From contig NZ_UGIA01000001.1 in NCBI RefSeq assembly GCF_900461455.1, positions 1-64,000 on the forward strand: a stretch of 64,000 bases of DNA. Direction: 5' to 3'. The notes beneath the pieces were generated by a model. That model was given only the letters and a program-made list of their open reading frames with translations. It made no database searches and was not told the DNA's origin. Both the position numbers and the translations under genes were made by a program. The stretch comes from Helicobacter acinonychis. GTDB taxonomy: Bacteria; Campylobacterota; Campylobacteria; Campylobacterales; Helicobacteraceae. Below, in pieces: positions 53,831-64,000 of this stretch; the stretch's first letter is position 1, and each line of letters opens with the position of its first letter.

Positions 53831-54026
53831 TAAAAATAGGGTTTTTTAACTTCAATTTTTATAGTAAAACTCATTCTCTTAAGAGGTTAGGGGGTATTTT
53901 GCGATAATACCCCCTTTTAACCCCCTTAATATCCCCCTAACCCAAGAAGACCGCTTTTTTCAAGGGGTTATCGCTTGATGAAAATCAAGCTCTTTGATCA
54001 TTTTAAAAATGCTAAAAGCATTTTTA
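53831..54026 (-). repeat. Dispersed intergenic repeat, copy E (inverted relative to A-D)
   Basis: Read on the minus strand: AAAAATGCTTTTAGCATTTTT hairpin, TCAAAGAGCTTGATTTTCATCAAGCGATAACCCCTTGAAAAAAGCGGTCTTCTTGGG, TTAGGGGGATATTAAGGGGGTTAAAAGGGGG, CAAAATACCCCC, AATGAGTTTTACTATAAAAATTG and AAAACCCTATTTTTAAG. Best preserved copy; lies in the 449-base gap after msrAB, which contains no gene I can see. Confidence 0.88.
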
Positions 54027-54100
54027 AGATCAACACTCAACGAGAGAGGAGTCTTACTTTTTTTTGATAAAGTAATAATTTAAAATTTAGGGAGTTTTTT

Positions 54101-54934
54101 ATGGAAGAATCAACAGCGTTTATTTTGGCTCTTGTAGGGCTATTTACCGGCATTACCGCTGGGTTTTTTGGTATTGGTGGGGGGGAGATTGTCGTCCCTA
54201 GTGCGATTTTTGCTCATTTTAGTTATAGCCATGCGGTGGGGATTTCGCTCATGCAAATGCTTTTTTCTTCGGTGGTGGGCTCTGTTATCAATTACAAAAA
54301 GGGCTTATTGGATTTGAAAGAAGGCTTGTTTGCTGCACTTGGAGGGCTAATGGGGGCGGTTTTAGGGAGTTTTATCTTAAAAATCATTGACGATAAGATT
54401 TTAATGAGCGTGTTTGTGGTGGTGGTGTGTTATACCTTTATCAAATACGCTTTTTCTAGCAATAAACAGCCCAAGCATTTTGAGGAAATGCATTTTGCTT
54501 TGCATGCGAATGATAAAACGCCAGAAAAAAAACACACGCTCCCCTTTGTGTCTATGGACAAAACGCATGGGATTTTGATGCTCGCCGGTTTTATTACCGG
54601 CATTTTTTCTATCCCACTAGGCATGGGTGGGGGGATTTTAATGGTGCCGTTTTTGGGCTATTTTTTGAAATACGATTCTAAAAAAATCGTGCCTTTAGGG
54701 CTATTTTTTGTGGTGTTCGCTTCTTTATCTGGGGTCATTTCTCTTTATAATGGTAGGGTTCTTGATGATATAAGCGTTCAAGCTGGGGTGATCACCGGTA
54801 TTGGCGCGTTTTTAGGCGTAGGCATTGGGATCAAACTCATTGCTTTAGCTAATGAAAAGGTGCATAAAGTCTTATTGCTCCTCATTTATGCTTTAAGCAT
54901 TTTAGCGACTTTACACAAGCTGATTATGGGATAA
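54101..54934 (+). CDS. TauE/SafE-type membrane transporter
   Basis: 277 residues with about eight helices in two internal halves, each carrying a Gly-rich loop: GFFGIGGGEIVVP and PLGMGGGILMVPF. Family members are proposed exporters of sulfite or sulfonates; the substrate here is unknown. A short charged linker (NKQPKHFEEMHFAL) divides the halves. Corresponds to HP0225. A G7 run at about 54178-54184 sits in the first loop but the frame is open. Confidence 0.85.
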   Translation: MEESTAFILALVGLFTGITAGFFGIGGGEIVVPSAIFAHFSYSHAVGISLMQMLFSSVVGSVINYKKGLLDLKEGLFAALGGLMGAVLGSFILKIIDDKILMSVFVVVVCYTFIKYAFSSNKQPKHFEEMHFALHANDKTPEKKHTLPFVSMDKTHGILMLAGFITGIFSIPLGMGGGILMVPFLGYFLKYDSKKIVPLGLFFVVFASLSGVISLYNGRVLDDISVQAGVITGIGAFLGVGIGIKLIALANEKVHKVLLLLIYALSILATLHKLIMG

Positions 54935-55003
54935 AATTATAAAACGCTTTTAGTGTTTTTGCAAGCCAAACCCCCAAAAAAAGAGGGGTTAAAAAGAGGG
55001 TTT

Positions 55004-57084
55004 TTAGTAAGCAAACACATAGTTTAAGAAAATGCTATACATCCTTCAGTAGTCTAGTTTCGCACCCATGAAAGAATAGTAGCTCGTGTTGAGTGTGGGG
55101 ACTTTCACGCCTAGTTCAATGCCATGCTGTGTGCTATGATCACCATCTTTTTTCTTGGCTCTGGCAAGGTTCATCCTAATGCCTGCATCAAATAAAAATT
55201 GGAAATTGGAGGCGCTGACTTTAGCGTTATAAATGCCATTCATCATGCTTAAATTCACATATTGAGAATTAAGCCATGAAGTCCCAGCTAATGCGATACC
55301 GCCAAAAAGCCCCACAGAGAGCTTGTTGTTTTTGCCTAAGAAATTGGTGTTTTTATCGTTGATGAAGTTATAGAGGAGATCTGTTCCCACGCCATAAGTC
55401 CAAACATCAGAAGCGGAGTTAAAAAAGTTGGATTTGATAAAGGCGTGGTTATAGTCAAAGAAACCATAATACCTTAATCCCCAATTCCTTTTTTTACCAA
55501 AGAATTGTTTGTAACCCACCTGCACGCCAATGCCATTCATCGTGCCGTTATTGGTTTTTGCGTCAATCACGCCAAAGCGCCTAAAAGGGTTTTTGCCTAG
55601 TTCTTGTCTGATAGCTTGGAATTGGTCGTATTTGTTAGTATCCAAAGAACAGAGATTTTGCAAGCCCACTGGGTGGTTTAGACTTTGTTTGGCTTGATAC
55701 ACTTTAGTCATGTCTTGGATAGACTTGGTGTTAGGCAAACTAGCGAGATCCTTATTGATCGTTTCAGAGTTTTTGTCTAAAGTGCTAAAAGTTTCTTTAA
55801 AATTCAAAATGGTGTTTGCGAGATCTTTAGTGTGATTGACCTGATTGCCGTAGTGGCCTAGGTGTGTGGATTGAGAGTCTCTTTGACAAACGCACAACCT
55901 GTGCCATAAGTGTTGTTAGCGACCACGCTGGTTCCGGATTTGCATTCTTGCAAGTCGCCTTGAATAGACCCTTGAATGCTGTGGAAATTATTCGCCACTT
56001 GTTGGGCCAAATTTAAAATCTCTGCTTGAGCGTTGGCTCTAGCGAACATTTCTTTGGCGAATTGCTTGTTGTTGTTAGGGTTGTAGGGGTTGAAATTGTC
56101 TGGGTGTTGTATTCGGATATGTTCATTAGCGTTGAGTTGTTTGGTTTTTTCTAAAACGGCTTGAGCGTTACTGATCATGTTTTTAATCGCATTAAGACTC
56201 TCGCCAAAAATCTCCATTACATTCCCAACTTTCGTGCCTAAATGCCATGAATTGTGACCGGTTTGCAACTTTGCCATTTGTGGTTTTTGGTTGATAAGGA
56301 CATCCATGATGATGCTAGCTTGCTTGAGAAGGTATTCGGCGTTATTTTCTATTTTGATTTTTAGGGTGAGTGGGAGATTTGATCCGCCTGTATAGCATTG
56401 CTCGCTCCCACTTTGATTTTGACAACTACCATTTTTTTGAGCGTTTTTATAATGGTGTCTTGTAGGATGGCCACCCTATCTTTTGAGCCATTTAAGGCAG
56501 GCATCCTACCCCCTTGATTTTGGTTTAAAGCGGTTTGGATGATTTGATAGGCTTGGTTGAGTTCTTGGTATTTTTCTGTGGATAGGATATCATTGACGCC
56601 TACGGTGTTTGCACTGTTGCAAGTGTTGGTGGTTGTTCCGCCGTTGTAGTAGTTGGGCGTGTTACCGAATGATTGGACGCCGGCATTTTCTTTCTCATTA
56701 GGGTCAAGGCCGCAGTTAATGCCAAAGGCTATGACTTGCCGCATGCCCACTGCAGTATTGAGCGCTAAAGAGACGGCTTGATAGGCCAAAGAAGTGGTGG
56801 TGCCGTTAGTGAGATTTGTTGCACTCGTGCTTAAATTATTGATCGCACCGGTGATTGCACTTGGTGTGTTGGCTTGAGCGACTAATAAATTCAAGTAATT
56901 GTGTTGCGTGAGCAAGTTGTTCAATCGATCGTATCTATCCGCAAGATTTTGTATCGCTTTGGTGTTTTTCACTTTTTGAGCGGCTTCACCGATTTGATAG
57001 CCCACGCTCATATAAGTGCTATCATCTTCAGCGTTTAAGAGCGATGCGATAAGGGATAGAGGGAGTAGAATCGTTTTTTTTCAT
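55004..57084 (-). pseudogene. Hop-family outer membrane protein (HopM/HopN-like), multiply broken
   Basis: Joined across frames the product is a Hop porin-like protein: signal peptide ILLPLSLIASLLNAEDDST, then STYMSVGYQIGEAAQKV typical of the family start, cysteine-pair regions (GINCGLDP, NTCNSAN, CKSGTSV), and a C-terminal beta-barrel ending in an aromatic residue. Breaks: an A8 tract (57074-57081) shifts the signal peptide, one frame change at about 56362, one near 55862-55885, and TGA at 55046-55048 (former CGA Arg by comparison) before the terminal MYSIFLNYVFAY. No full product can be made. Corresponds to HP0227 (hopM) by position. Confidence 0.75.
57074..57081 (-). repeat. A8 tract in the signal peptide of the Hop gene
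   Basis: ATG then eight A before CGATTCT. Seven A would read MKKTILLPLSLI; eight put the gene out of frame. Such tracts are known switches in Hop genes. Confidence 0.8.
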
Positions 57085-57318
57085 AAAATGTTCCTTAAAG
57101 TAATGTTTTGTAAAGAATGCGTTAAAGCGAAATAATTATTTACCGCCTAACGCCATAAAGCCCCTAGCTTTAGCCATGGGGATAGTTGGCGAAACGCCTT
57201 TAGGCGTTAAAATGTTAATATGAAATAGCCGTATCAGCGTTAAGTTAATATGACAGGCAAAAATGATTTAATGTTATGACTATATTGTATTCCTTATTTT
57301 TTATGGATAATATTAAGT

Positions 57319-57786
57319 ATGAGTAACGCTGTTTGATACAAAAGCAATCATAATGTTGTTTATTCTTGCAAATACCATATCGTGTGGTGTCCTAAATACA
57401 GACGCAAGGTGTTAGTGGGAGCTGTGGGAATAAGATTGAAAGAAATTATTCAAGAAGTGGCTAAAGGATTAAGAGTGGGAATCATAGAAATGCAAACAGA
57501 TAAAGACCATATCCACATTTTAGCGGGCATTGATCCAAGTTTTGGAGTGATGGAATTCATTAAAACCGCTAAAGGTCGCAGCAGTAAGATATTAAGACAA
57601 GAATCCACCCACTTAAGAACAAAACTATCCGCTTTATGGACTCATTCTTGTTTCACAACAGCGGGAGGTGTGCCTTTGAATGGTGTTAAACAATACATTG
57701 AAAACCAACAAAATAGCAACCGCCCTAAGCAAAAAGAAAAATGGAAAAACCATGTTGATAGCCTACAAACAAAAGCTCTACACTAA
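57319..57786 (+). pseudogene. tnpA: IS605-type transposase TnpA (HuH Y1), one nonsense codon
   Basis: ATG at 57319 opens MSNAV, then TGA (57334-57336), then YKSNHNVVYSCKYHIVWCPK in the same frame. The catalytic HuH is in DKDHIHILAG and the Tyr in VKQYIENQ. Otherwise the 155-residue frame is intact. The enzyme would cut single-stranded DNA at the hairpins. Confidence 0.88.
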
Positions 57787-58218
57787 CAATAAGAATAGGC
57801 GTATAGACACACTATTAAGGCGTTATGGCGTGCTGTATAATCATTGCATTGCACAAACGCTATTATAGACTTTTTAAAAAGCATTTAAAGCTCTACGATT
57901 TGCAAAAACACACCACCAAATTAAAAAAGACCCATCGTTATGCTTTTTGAAAAACGCTAGGCTCACAAACCTTGCAAGACTTAACTGAAAGGGCAGATAA
58001 GGCGTATAAAAAATTCTTTAAGAAACAAGCCAAATTGCCACGATTTAAAAAAGTAGCCAAAAAGATTTAAAAAAACAGGCAGAACAGATGAGGAAAGAAA
58101 AGACTATTGCAAACATTGCGGCTTGGAATTGGATAGGGATTTAAATGCAGTTATCAATATTCATAGGGTTGGGGCACCAACTCTTATTGGTGGAGAATCT
58201 ATAAGACCTACTTGGTAG
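57752..58218 (+). pseudogene. tnpB: IS605-type TnpB, fragmented with an internal deletion
   Basis: ATG at 57752 opens MLIAYKQKLYTNNKNRRIDT, overlapping tnpA by 35 bases. It runs out of frame at about 57855, continues as LHKRYYRLFKKHLKLYDLQK, stops, and resumes with KKQAKLPRFKKVAKK. The central catalytic region is absent and the sequence jumps to the C-terminal zinc-ribbon and DRDxN motif (YCKHCGLELDRDLNAVINIH) ending at TAG 58218. About 155 codons remain of about 400. Confidence 0.82.
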
Positions 58219-58392
58219 GCAGGGTTTGTTGATTCCAAGCATCCTTTGCTTTAGCTAGAATCCCCTGGCTTTAGCTATGGGGAGTATGTCAAATTTTGTT
58301 GTGGTTTTACTATAAAGTTGCTGAGTTCTAAAAATGATTTTAAGGGATTTGGCTTTTTGGGGCTTCAAAAAAAGATTTTGCATGGTTTTTAC

Positions 58393-58905
58393 TTAAAATA
58401 GGGCACGTGCAGGTTCTAGCAAGCGCTCTTGACATTCTAAAAGGATTTTATCTTCGCTATTGAGCGAATAGGCTTCATCGTATTTGCGCTTGATGACACC
58501 TTTTAAAATGGTGTGCTGGACTTGGTATTTATCTTCTTTAAGCATTTCATCTACCAAAGCGTAAAGTTGGATGTCTTGAATGAACAAATCTGAAATTTTA
58601 ACGCTGTCTTTGTCAAACAATTCTTCATTGGTGCAATATTCATTCACCAAAATAAGCACCCGGTTATACACATCCGATGCGATATTGGCGTTTAGGGTTC
58701 TATAAATGTAATCTTTGATTTTTTTGAGCTGTTCTTCTAAATCTTCACTAGCCTTGCTCGCTAAAGCTAAAATGCTTAAAATTTGGACTAGCGTCATCAT
58801 TTTATGGCTTAAAGAACGCGTGCGCCATTTAATGAGAAGCCGCATGAAATAGGATATTTTGACAGAAAGGCTACAAGGGAGGGTGTTTTTCTTGCTTTTT
58901 GGCAT
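58393..58905 (-). CDS. Hypothetical cytoplasmic protein (HP0095-like)
   Basis: 170 residues, helical. The N-terminal 35 residues are basic (KSKKNTLPCSLSVKISYF, KWRTRS), followed by acidic helices (EEQLKKIKDYIYRTL, EDKILLECQERLLEPAR). I recognise no family. It is the first gene on the far side of the IS605 remnant, divergent from the dehydrogenase gene. Confidence 0.65.
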   Translation of the reverse strand: MPKSKKNTLPCSLSVKISYFMRLLIKWRTRSLSHKMMTLVQILSILALASKASEDLEEQLKKIKDYIYRTLNANIASDVYNRVLILVNEYCTNEELFDKDSVKISDLFIQDIQLYALVDEMLKEDKYQVQHTILKGVIKRKYDEAYSLNSEDKILLECQERLLEPARALF

Positions 58906-58976
58906 GTTTAGTTTCTTTAAAAAGGGATTTTGTGGTTTAATTATATAACTTTAAAATTAAATCTAGGAGTAAAGAG

Positions 58977-59921
58977 ATGAAAACATTTAAAAAAGGCGTG
59001 GTGCTAGACGCTAAAAGCGTGGGGTTAAAAGCGCTAGAGGTTTTAAAAGAGGTGGCGGATTTTCATTTTTATGAAACCACTTTGCCCAGTCAAATCATTG
59101 AACGATCCATTGATGCTGAAATTATGGTATTGAATAAAGTGGTGATCACTAAAGAAATTTTAACGCAATTGCCCAAGCTTAAGCTCATTTGCATCACTGC
59201 CACAGGCATGGATAATGTGGATGTGAAAAGCGCGAAAGATTTAGGTATAGAAGTCAAAAATGTGAGCGCTTATTCTACTGAGTCCGTAGCCCAGCACACT
59301 TTAGCGTGCGCGTTGTCTTTGTTGGGGAGGATCAATTATTACGATCATTATTGCAAAAGCGGGGAATATAGTCAAAGCGATATTTTTACGCATATTAGTG
59401 ATATTAAAATGGGGCTTATTAAGGGGGGTCAATGGGGGGTTATTGGTTTAGGCGCTATCGGTAAAAGAGTCGCCAAACTCGCTCAAGCTTTTGGGGCAAA
59501 GGTGGTGTATTATTCCCCTAAAGACAAAAAAGAAGAGTATGAGTGCTTGAGTTTGGAAAATTTACTCCAAACAAGCGATATTGTTAGCATTCATGCTCCT
59601 TTGAATGAAAGCACACGCAATTTGATCGCTCTAAAAGAATTGCAAAGCCTAAAAGAAGGGGCGATTTTAATCAATGTGGGGCGTGGGGGCATTGTGAATG
59701 AAAAGGATTTGGCTTTGGTGTTAGAAACCAAGGATTTGTATTACGCAAGCGATGTGTTTGTTAAAGAGCCTTTTGAAAAAGATCATGTTTTTTTAAACCC
59801 AAAGATCCAAAACAAATTGCTTTTAACCCCTCATATCGCATGGGCGTATAGCGATAGCTTGAAAACCTTGATAGAAAAAACCAAAGAAAATATCCAAGAT
59901 TTTTTAACTTCTCAAAAATAA
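58977..59921 (+). CDS. D-isomer-specific 2-hydroxyacid dehydrogenase
   Basis: 314 residues. NAD-binding GLGAIGKRVAKLAQ (residues 160-175), the catalytic Arg in NVGRGGIVNEKDL, Glu in VFVKEPFEKDH, and His in LLTPHIAWAYS. Substrate unknown; glycerate- or lactate-type acids are possible. Start ATG at 58977 follows AGGAGT. Corresponds to HP0096. Confidence 0.92.
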   Translation: MKTFKKGVVLDAKSVGLKALEVLKEVADFHFYETTLPSQIIERSIDAEIMVLNKVVITKEILTQLPKLKLICITATGMDNVDVKSAKDLGIEVKNVSAYSTESVAQHTLACALSLLGRINYYDHYCKSGEYSQSDIFTHISDIKMGLIKGGQWGVIGLGAIGKRVAKLAQAFGAKVVYYSPKDKKEEYECLSLENLLQTSDIVSIHAPLNESTRNLIALKELQSLKEGAILINVGRGGIVNEKDLALVLETKDLYYASDVFVKEPFEKDHVFLNPKIQNKLLLTPHIAWAYSDSLKTLIEKTKENIQDFLTSQK

Positions 59922-59941
59922 ACGCAAAAAAAGGAGGGGGT

Positions 59942-59973
59942 TTAAGCGTTTGGGTTTCTTTACTAACGCTTAA
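59942..59973 (+). terminator. Hairpin after the 2-hydroxyacid dehydrogenase gene
   Basis: TTAAGCGTT (59942-59950) pairs with AACGCTTAA (59965-59973), then TGTTTTTTG. Twenty bases after the stop. Confidence 0.75.
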
Positions 59974-60009
59974 TGTTTTTTGTGTGCAGCAAAAATTAAA
60001 ATGCTTTTA

Positions 60010-60060
60010 AATTTTTAAGGTTCAAGTAAGGGGCTTGATTCAATCAAGCGATAAAACAAA
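60010..60060 (+). repeat. Short match to the dispersed intergenic repeat, copy F (partial)
   Basis: Only the hairpin core remains: GGGGCTTGATTCAATCAAGCGATAAAAC, preceded by AAAATGCTTTTAAATTTTT at about 59999. It lies between the dehydrogenase and the convergent lipoprotein gene. Confidence 0.5.
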
Positions 60061-60172
60061 GCCGAATCGTCTTTAATGGCTATGCGTTAATCAAGCGAGT
60101 TTTAGAAAAATGATTAAATTGAGCTAGTGTTAGAAAAGCCTTTGGGCAAACCACCCAAACGCTTATAAGAGA

Positions 60173-60883
60173 TTACATTTTAGAAATATCAATTTTAAAG
60201 GTGTGGATTTCATCGTCCAAAAAGACTTTAACCACGACCACGCCCAGAGTTTTAAGGTTTTTAGTACTGACCACCACAAACCCTCCCCTAGCCTTGCCTT
60301 CAACATTCAAGGTGTTTTTCTTAAGGTAATTCACCGCTAGGATTTTTAAGGCTTGGCGACTCTCTTGCATAATTTCTTGCTCTTCTACATCGTCCATCAT
60401 CATCATGCCATAGCCCGCTCCGTATGGTAACATCCCATACCCCAAGCCACCATACGCCAAAAAGCTCCCTTGCCCATAATAAAACATAGACGGCATGAAA
60501 ATATTCACATTATCCACAGGACCGGTGGGTACCCTAATATTAAAGCTTTGCAAAATACCTTCAAAATCAAAACTAGATTGCATCACTTGCTTCAAGCTTA
60601 AGACTTCTAGATTCGTTTGATTGATGGACACTGAAATTGCCTTGCGGTCAAACACCACAGAATTTCCCTCTAAAACTTGTGCCGCCACATACAGCACCAA
60701 AGGGGACTCGCTCAAGCCTTTTAACTTGCTTTGAGCGATTTCTAGCTGGACTTTGGATTTGGCTTGCGTGGAGGTCATCACTTGGATGCCGTTTTTATAA
60801 AAGCTCACATTTTCAGGCGTAATCTTATAGCTCGCGCAAGCACTCATCAGCAAAGCCACTGCCACCAAAATGATTTTTCTCAT
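60173..60883 (-). CDS. Lipoprotein with a Gly/Tyr/Met-rich segment, unknown function
   Basis: 236 residues. Lipobox LLMSAC places lipidated Cys16. Residues 130-165 are rich in Gly, Tyr and Met (MFYYGQGSFLAYGGLGYGM, then YGAGYGMMMM), and the rest is beta-rich with VVVSTKNLKTLGVVVVKVFL at the end. No domain is recognised. Corresponds to HP0097. The Tyr/Gly/Met segment resembles that of the Asp/Asn-rich protein at 21567-23390. Confidence 0.75.
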   Translation of the reverse strand: MRKIILVAVALLMSACASYKITPENVSFYKNGIQVMTSTQAKSKVQLEIAQSKLKGLSESPLVLYVAAQVLEGNSVVFDRKAISVSINQTNLEVLSLKQVMQSSFDFEGILQSFNIRVPTGPVDNVNIFMPSMFYYGQGSFLAYGGLGYGMLPYGAGYGMMMMDDVEEQEIMQESRQALKILAVNYLKKNTLNVEGKARGGFVVVSTKNLKTLGVVVVKVFLDDEIHTFKIDISKM

Positions 60884-60988
60884 TCAAACTCCTTCCATTT
60901 AGTTTAATTTTCGTTTAGAGTTTATTCAATTATAGCGTGTTTTAAATTAAAATGTGGCTTTTATTGAGTTTAAAGACTCAAAAAAGTC

Positions 60989-62524
<1,536 letters not shown>

Positions 62525-62570
62525 TTAAGGCCTCTTTTTTATTTTAATCTTTGTTTTACGATTATAAGAC

Positions 62571-62613
62571 TATAATAATGGAGATTAGAATTTTGCCCAA
62601 TGAACGGGCAAAA
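62571..62613 (+). promoter_or_regulatory. tlpA promoter and 5' leader hairpin
   Basis: TATAAT (62571-62576) predicts a start near 62583. The leader then forms TTTTGCCC (62591-62598), loop AATGAAC, GGGCAAAA (62606-62613), a perfect 8-bp stem followed by AATTTTATT. It ends about 25 bases before the start codon. The A/T flanks would let it act as a terminator or attenuator in either direction. Confidence 0.6.
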
Positions 62614-62638
62614 AATTTTATTATAGTGAGGTTGTGTT

Positions 62639-64000
62639 TTGTCTAAAGGTTTGAGTATCGGTAATAAAATTATAGTGTGGGTGGCGTTGATCGTGATCGT
62701 GTGCGTGAGCATTTTAGGGGTGTCCTTAAACAACAAGGTGAAAGAGATTTTAAAAGAAAACGCCTTGCATTCCATGCAAGATAGCTTGCATTTCAAGGTT
62801 AAGGAAGTGCAATCGGTTCTTGAAAATATTTATACGGCCCTAGGCGTCGTTAAAAACATGCTCCCTCAAGACACCAAGAGAGAAGTCAAAATCAAATTGT
62901 TAAAAAACTTCATTTGGGCTAATTCGCATGTCGCTGGGGTGAGCATGTTTTTTAAAGACAGAGAAGATTTGAGATTGACGCTTTTACGAGACAGTGATGC
63001 GATTAAGCTAGTGGAAAATCAAACATTAGGGAATAACCCTTTAGTGCAAAAAGTAATGAAAACTAAAGAAATCGCTAAAAGCTTGCCTTTTTATAGGAAA
63101 ATGCCTGATGGCAAGGAAGTTTATGGGCTTCATGTACTTTTGCCTTTATTGATCGAAAACACGCAAGAAGTGGTGGGGGCTTTGATGATTTTCCTTTCCA
63201 TTGACAGCTTCAATAATGAAATCACTAAAAATAGGAGCGATTTGTTTTTAATTGGCATCAAGGGTAAAGTGCTTTTGAGTGCCAATAAGAGTTTGCAAGA
63301 CAAATCCATCACCGAAATTTATAAAAGCGTGCCTAAAGCCACTGACGAAGTGATGGCTATTTTAGAAAATGGCTCTAAAGCGACTTTAGAATACTTAGAT
63401 CCTTTCACTCATAAAGACAATTATTTAGCCGTTGAAACCTTTAAAATGCTAGGGAATAAGACAACTGGGGATAATGTGAATTGGATGGTGGCTTTAGTTA
63501 TTGAAAAAGATAAGGTCTATGATCAAGTGGGATCGGTGCGTTTTGTGGTGGTTATAGCGAGCGTGATCATGGTTTTAGCTTTAATCGTGGCGATCACTTT
63601 CTTAATGCGAGCGATTGTGAGCAATCGTTTAGAAATCGTTTCTAGCACCTTGTCTCATTTCTTTAAATTATTGAACAATCAAGCCAATTCCAACGATATT
63701 AAATTGATTGAAGCCAAGTCCAACGATGAATTAGGGCGCATGCAAACAGCGATCAATAAAAATATCTTGCAAACCCAAAAAATCATGCAAGAAGACAGGC
63801 AAGCCGTCCAAGACACCATTAAAGTGGTTTCAGATGTGAAAGCAGGGAATTTTGCGGTGCGCATCAATGCTGAGCCAGCAAGCCCTGATTTAAAAGAATT
63901 GAGAGACGCTTTAAATGGGATCATGGATTATTTGCAAGAAAGCGTAGGGACTCACATGCCAAGCATTTTTAAAATCTTTGAAAGCTATTCTGGTTTGGAT
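62639..64000 (+). CDS. tlpA: Methyl-accepting chemotaxis protein TlpA (N-terminal part; runs off the window)
   Basis: 454 codons are present. The start is TTG at 62639 (MSKGLSIGNKIIVWVALIVI), with GAGG about eight bases upstream. Helix one at residues 10-30; a Cache-type periplasmic domain to about residue 298 (HFKVKEVQSVLENIYTALG, MLLPLLIEN-type core); helix two near 302-325 (VVVIASVIMVLALIVAI); HAMP-like segments after. The signalling tip lies beyond the window end. In H. pylori TlpA is reported to respond to arginine, bicarbonate and acid. Divergent from thrC. Missing from simple ATG-based gene lists because of its TTG start. Confidence 0.92.
   Translation, partial: MSKGLSIGNKIIVWVALIVIVCVSILGVSLNNKVKEILKENALHSMQDSLHFKVKEVQSVLENIYTALGVVKNMLPQDTKREVKIKLLKNFIWANSHVAGVSMFFKDREDLRLTLLRDSDAIKLVENQTLGNNPLVQKVMKTKEIAKSLPFYRKMPDGKEVYGLHVLLPLLIENTQEVVGALMIFLSIDSFNNEITKNRSDLFLIGIKGKVLLSANKSLQDKSITEIYKSVPKATDEVMAILENGSKATLEYLDPFTHKDNYLAVETFKMLGNKTTGDNVNWMVALVIEKDKVYDQVGSVRFVVVIASVIMVLALIVAITFLMRAIVSNRLEIVSSTLSHFFKLLNNQANSNDIKLIEAKSNDELGRMQTAINKNILQTQKIMQEDRQAVQDTIKVVSDVKAGNFAVRINAEPASPDLKELRDALNGIMDYLQESVGTHMPSIFKIFESYSGLD

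Larger units (their letters stand above)
57161..58282 (+). mobile_element. IS605/IS200-type insertion sequence, decayed
   Basis: Both ends carry the subterminal hairpin of this family: CCCCTAGCTTTAGCCATGGGG (57161-57181) and CCCCTGGCTTTAGCTATGGGG (58262-58282), differing at two positions. Inside are a tnpA with a nonsense codon and a tnpB with frameshifts and an internal loss. The true ends lie slightly outside the hairpins. It is not autonomous in this state. Confidence 0.88.

Noticed and set aside
54176-54186. G7 run in the TauE/SafE-like gene as a phase-variable tract
   Set aside because: Seven G is short for this purpose, encodes a conserved Gly loop, and the frame is intact.

Overview
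The window is Helicobacter pylori chromosome. The evidence is the seven-gene urease cluster with its fused small subunit UreA and the acid-gated urea channel UreI, a full-length NifS/NifU pair, TlpA and TlpC receptors, an alpha-1,2-fucosyltransferase, a Hop-type outer membrane protein, IS605 remnants, simple-repeat contingency tracts and low GC. HP numbers below are from memory of strain 26695, not from a search.

Layout. 1-4.5 kb: a small secreted repeat protein, waaF, hisS, asd and a small periplasmic protein (HP1192-HP1188 block). Nearly every gene here is broken by one-base indels, mostly in homopolymers, including the essential hisS and asd, so sequencing error is a strong possibility. 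4.5-7.6 kb: an OLD-like gene (ABC-type ATPase plus TOPRIM nuclease), interrupted by one stop and one frameshift. 7.8-10.2 kb: mrp and an LPS glycosyltransferase switched off by an AG-dinucleotide tract. 10.2-11.8 kb: a decayed FtsK/HerA-like ATPase. 11.8-17.9 kb: ureA-ureB-ureI-ureE-ureF-ureG-ureH on the minus strand, ending at a perfect hairpin that overlaps the ureH stop. 18-34 kb: housekeeping genes (tRNA-Val, lspA, glmM, rpsT, prfA, tlpC, rpsI, rplM, mqo, an NlpC/P60 lipoprotein, rpoD, mtnN, fabD, tRNA-Ser) and an unusual Asp/Asn-rich exported protein. 34.4-37.1 kb: a restriction-modification island (split hrgA-like gene, GATC-type methyltransferase) next to futC. 37.3-54.9 kb: htpG through a TauE/SafE transporter (HP0210-HP0225 block), with the LPS glycosyltransferase HP0217 ON at G10. 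55-58.3 kb: a decayed hop-family gene and a decayed IS605-type element. 58.4-64 kb: HP0095-HP0099, ending inside tlpA.

Gene order differs from strain 26695 as I remember it. The HP1192-HP1188, HP0207-HP0208, HP0066-HP0094, HP0210-HP0227 and HP0095-HP0099 blocks are joined end to end. Three of the four joins carry debris: the OLD gene, the HerA-like remnant, and IS605 with a broken hop gene.

The main functional theme is gastric survival: urease and its nickel maturation proteins, urea import, chemotaxis (TlpA, TlpC), Lewis-antigen and LPS decoration (FutC, HP0208, HP0217) and oxidative repair (MsrAB). The least explained features are a dispersed intergenic repeat of about 160-200 bp in at least five copies (two flank msrAB in opposite orientation), a perfect 12-bp inverted repeat upstream of hrgA, and the OLD-like gene coupled by TGATG to a gene for a small secreted protein.
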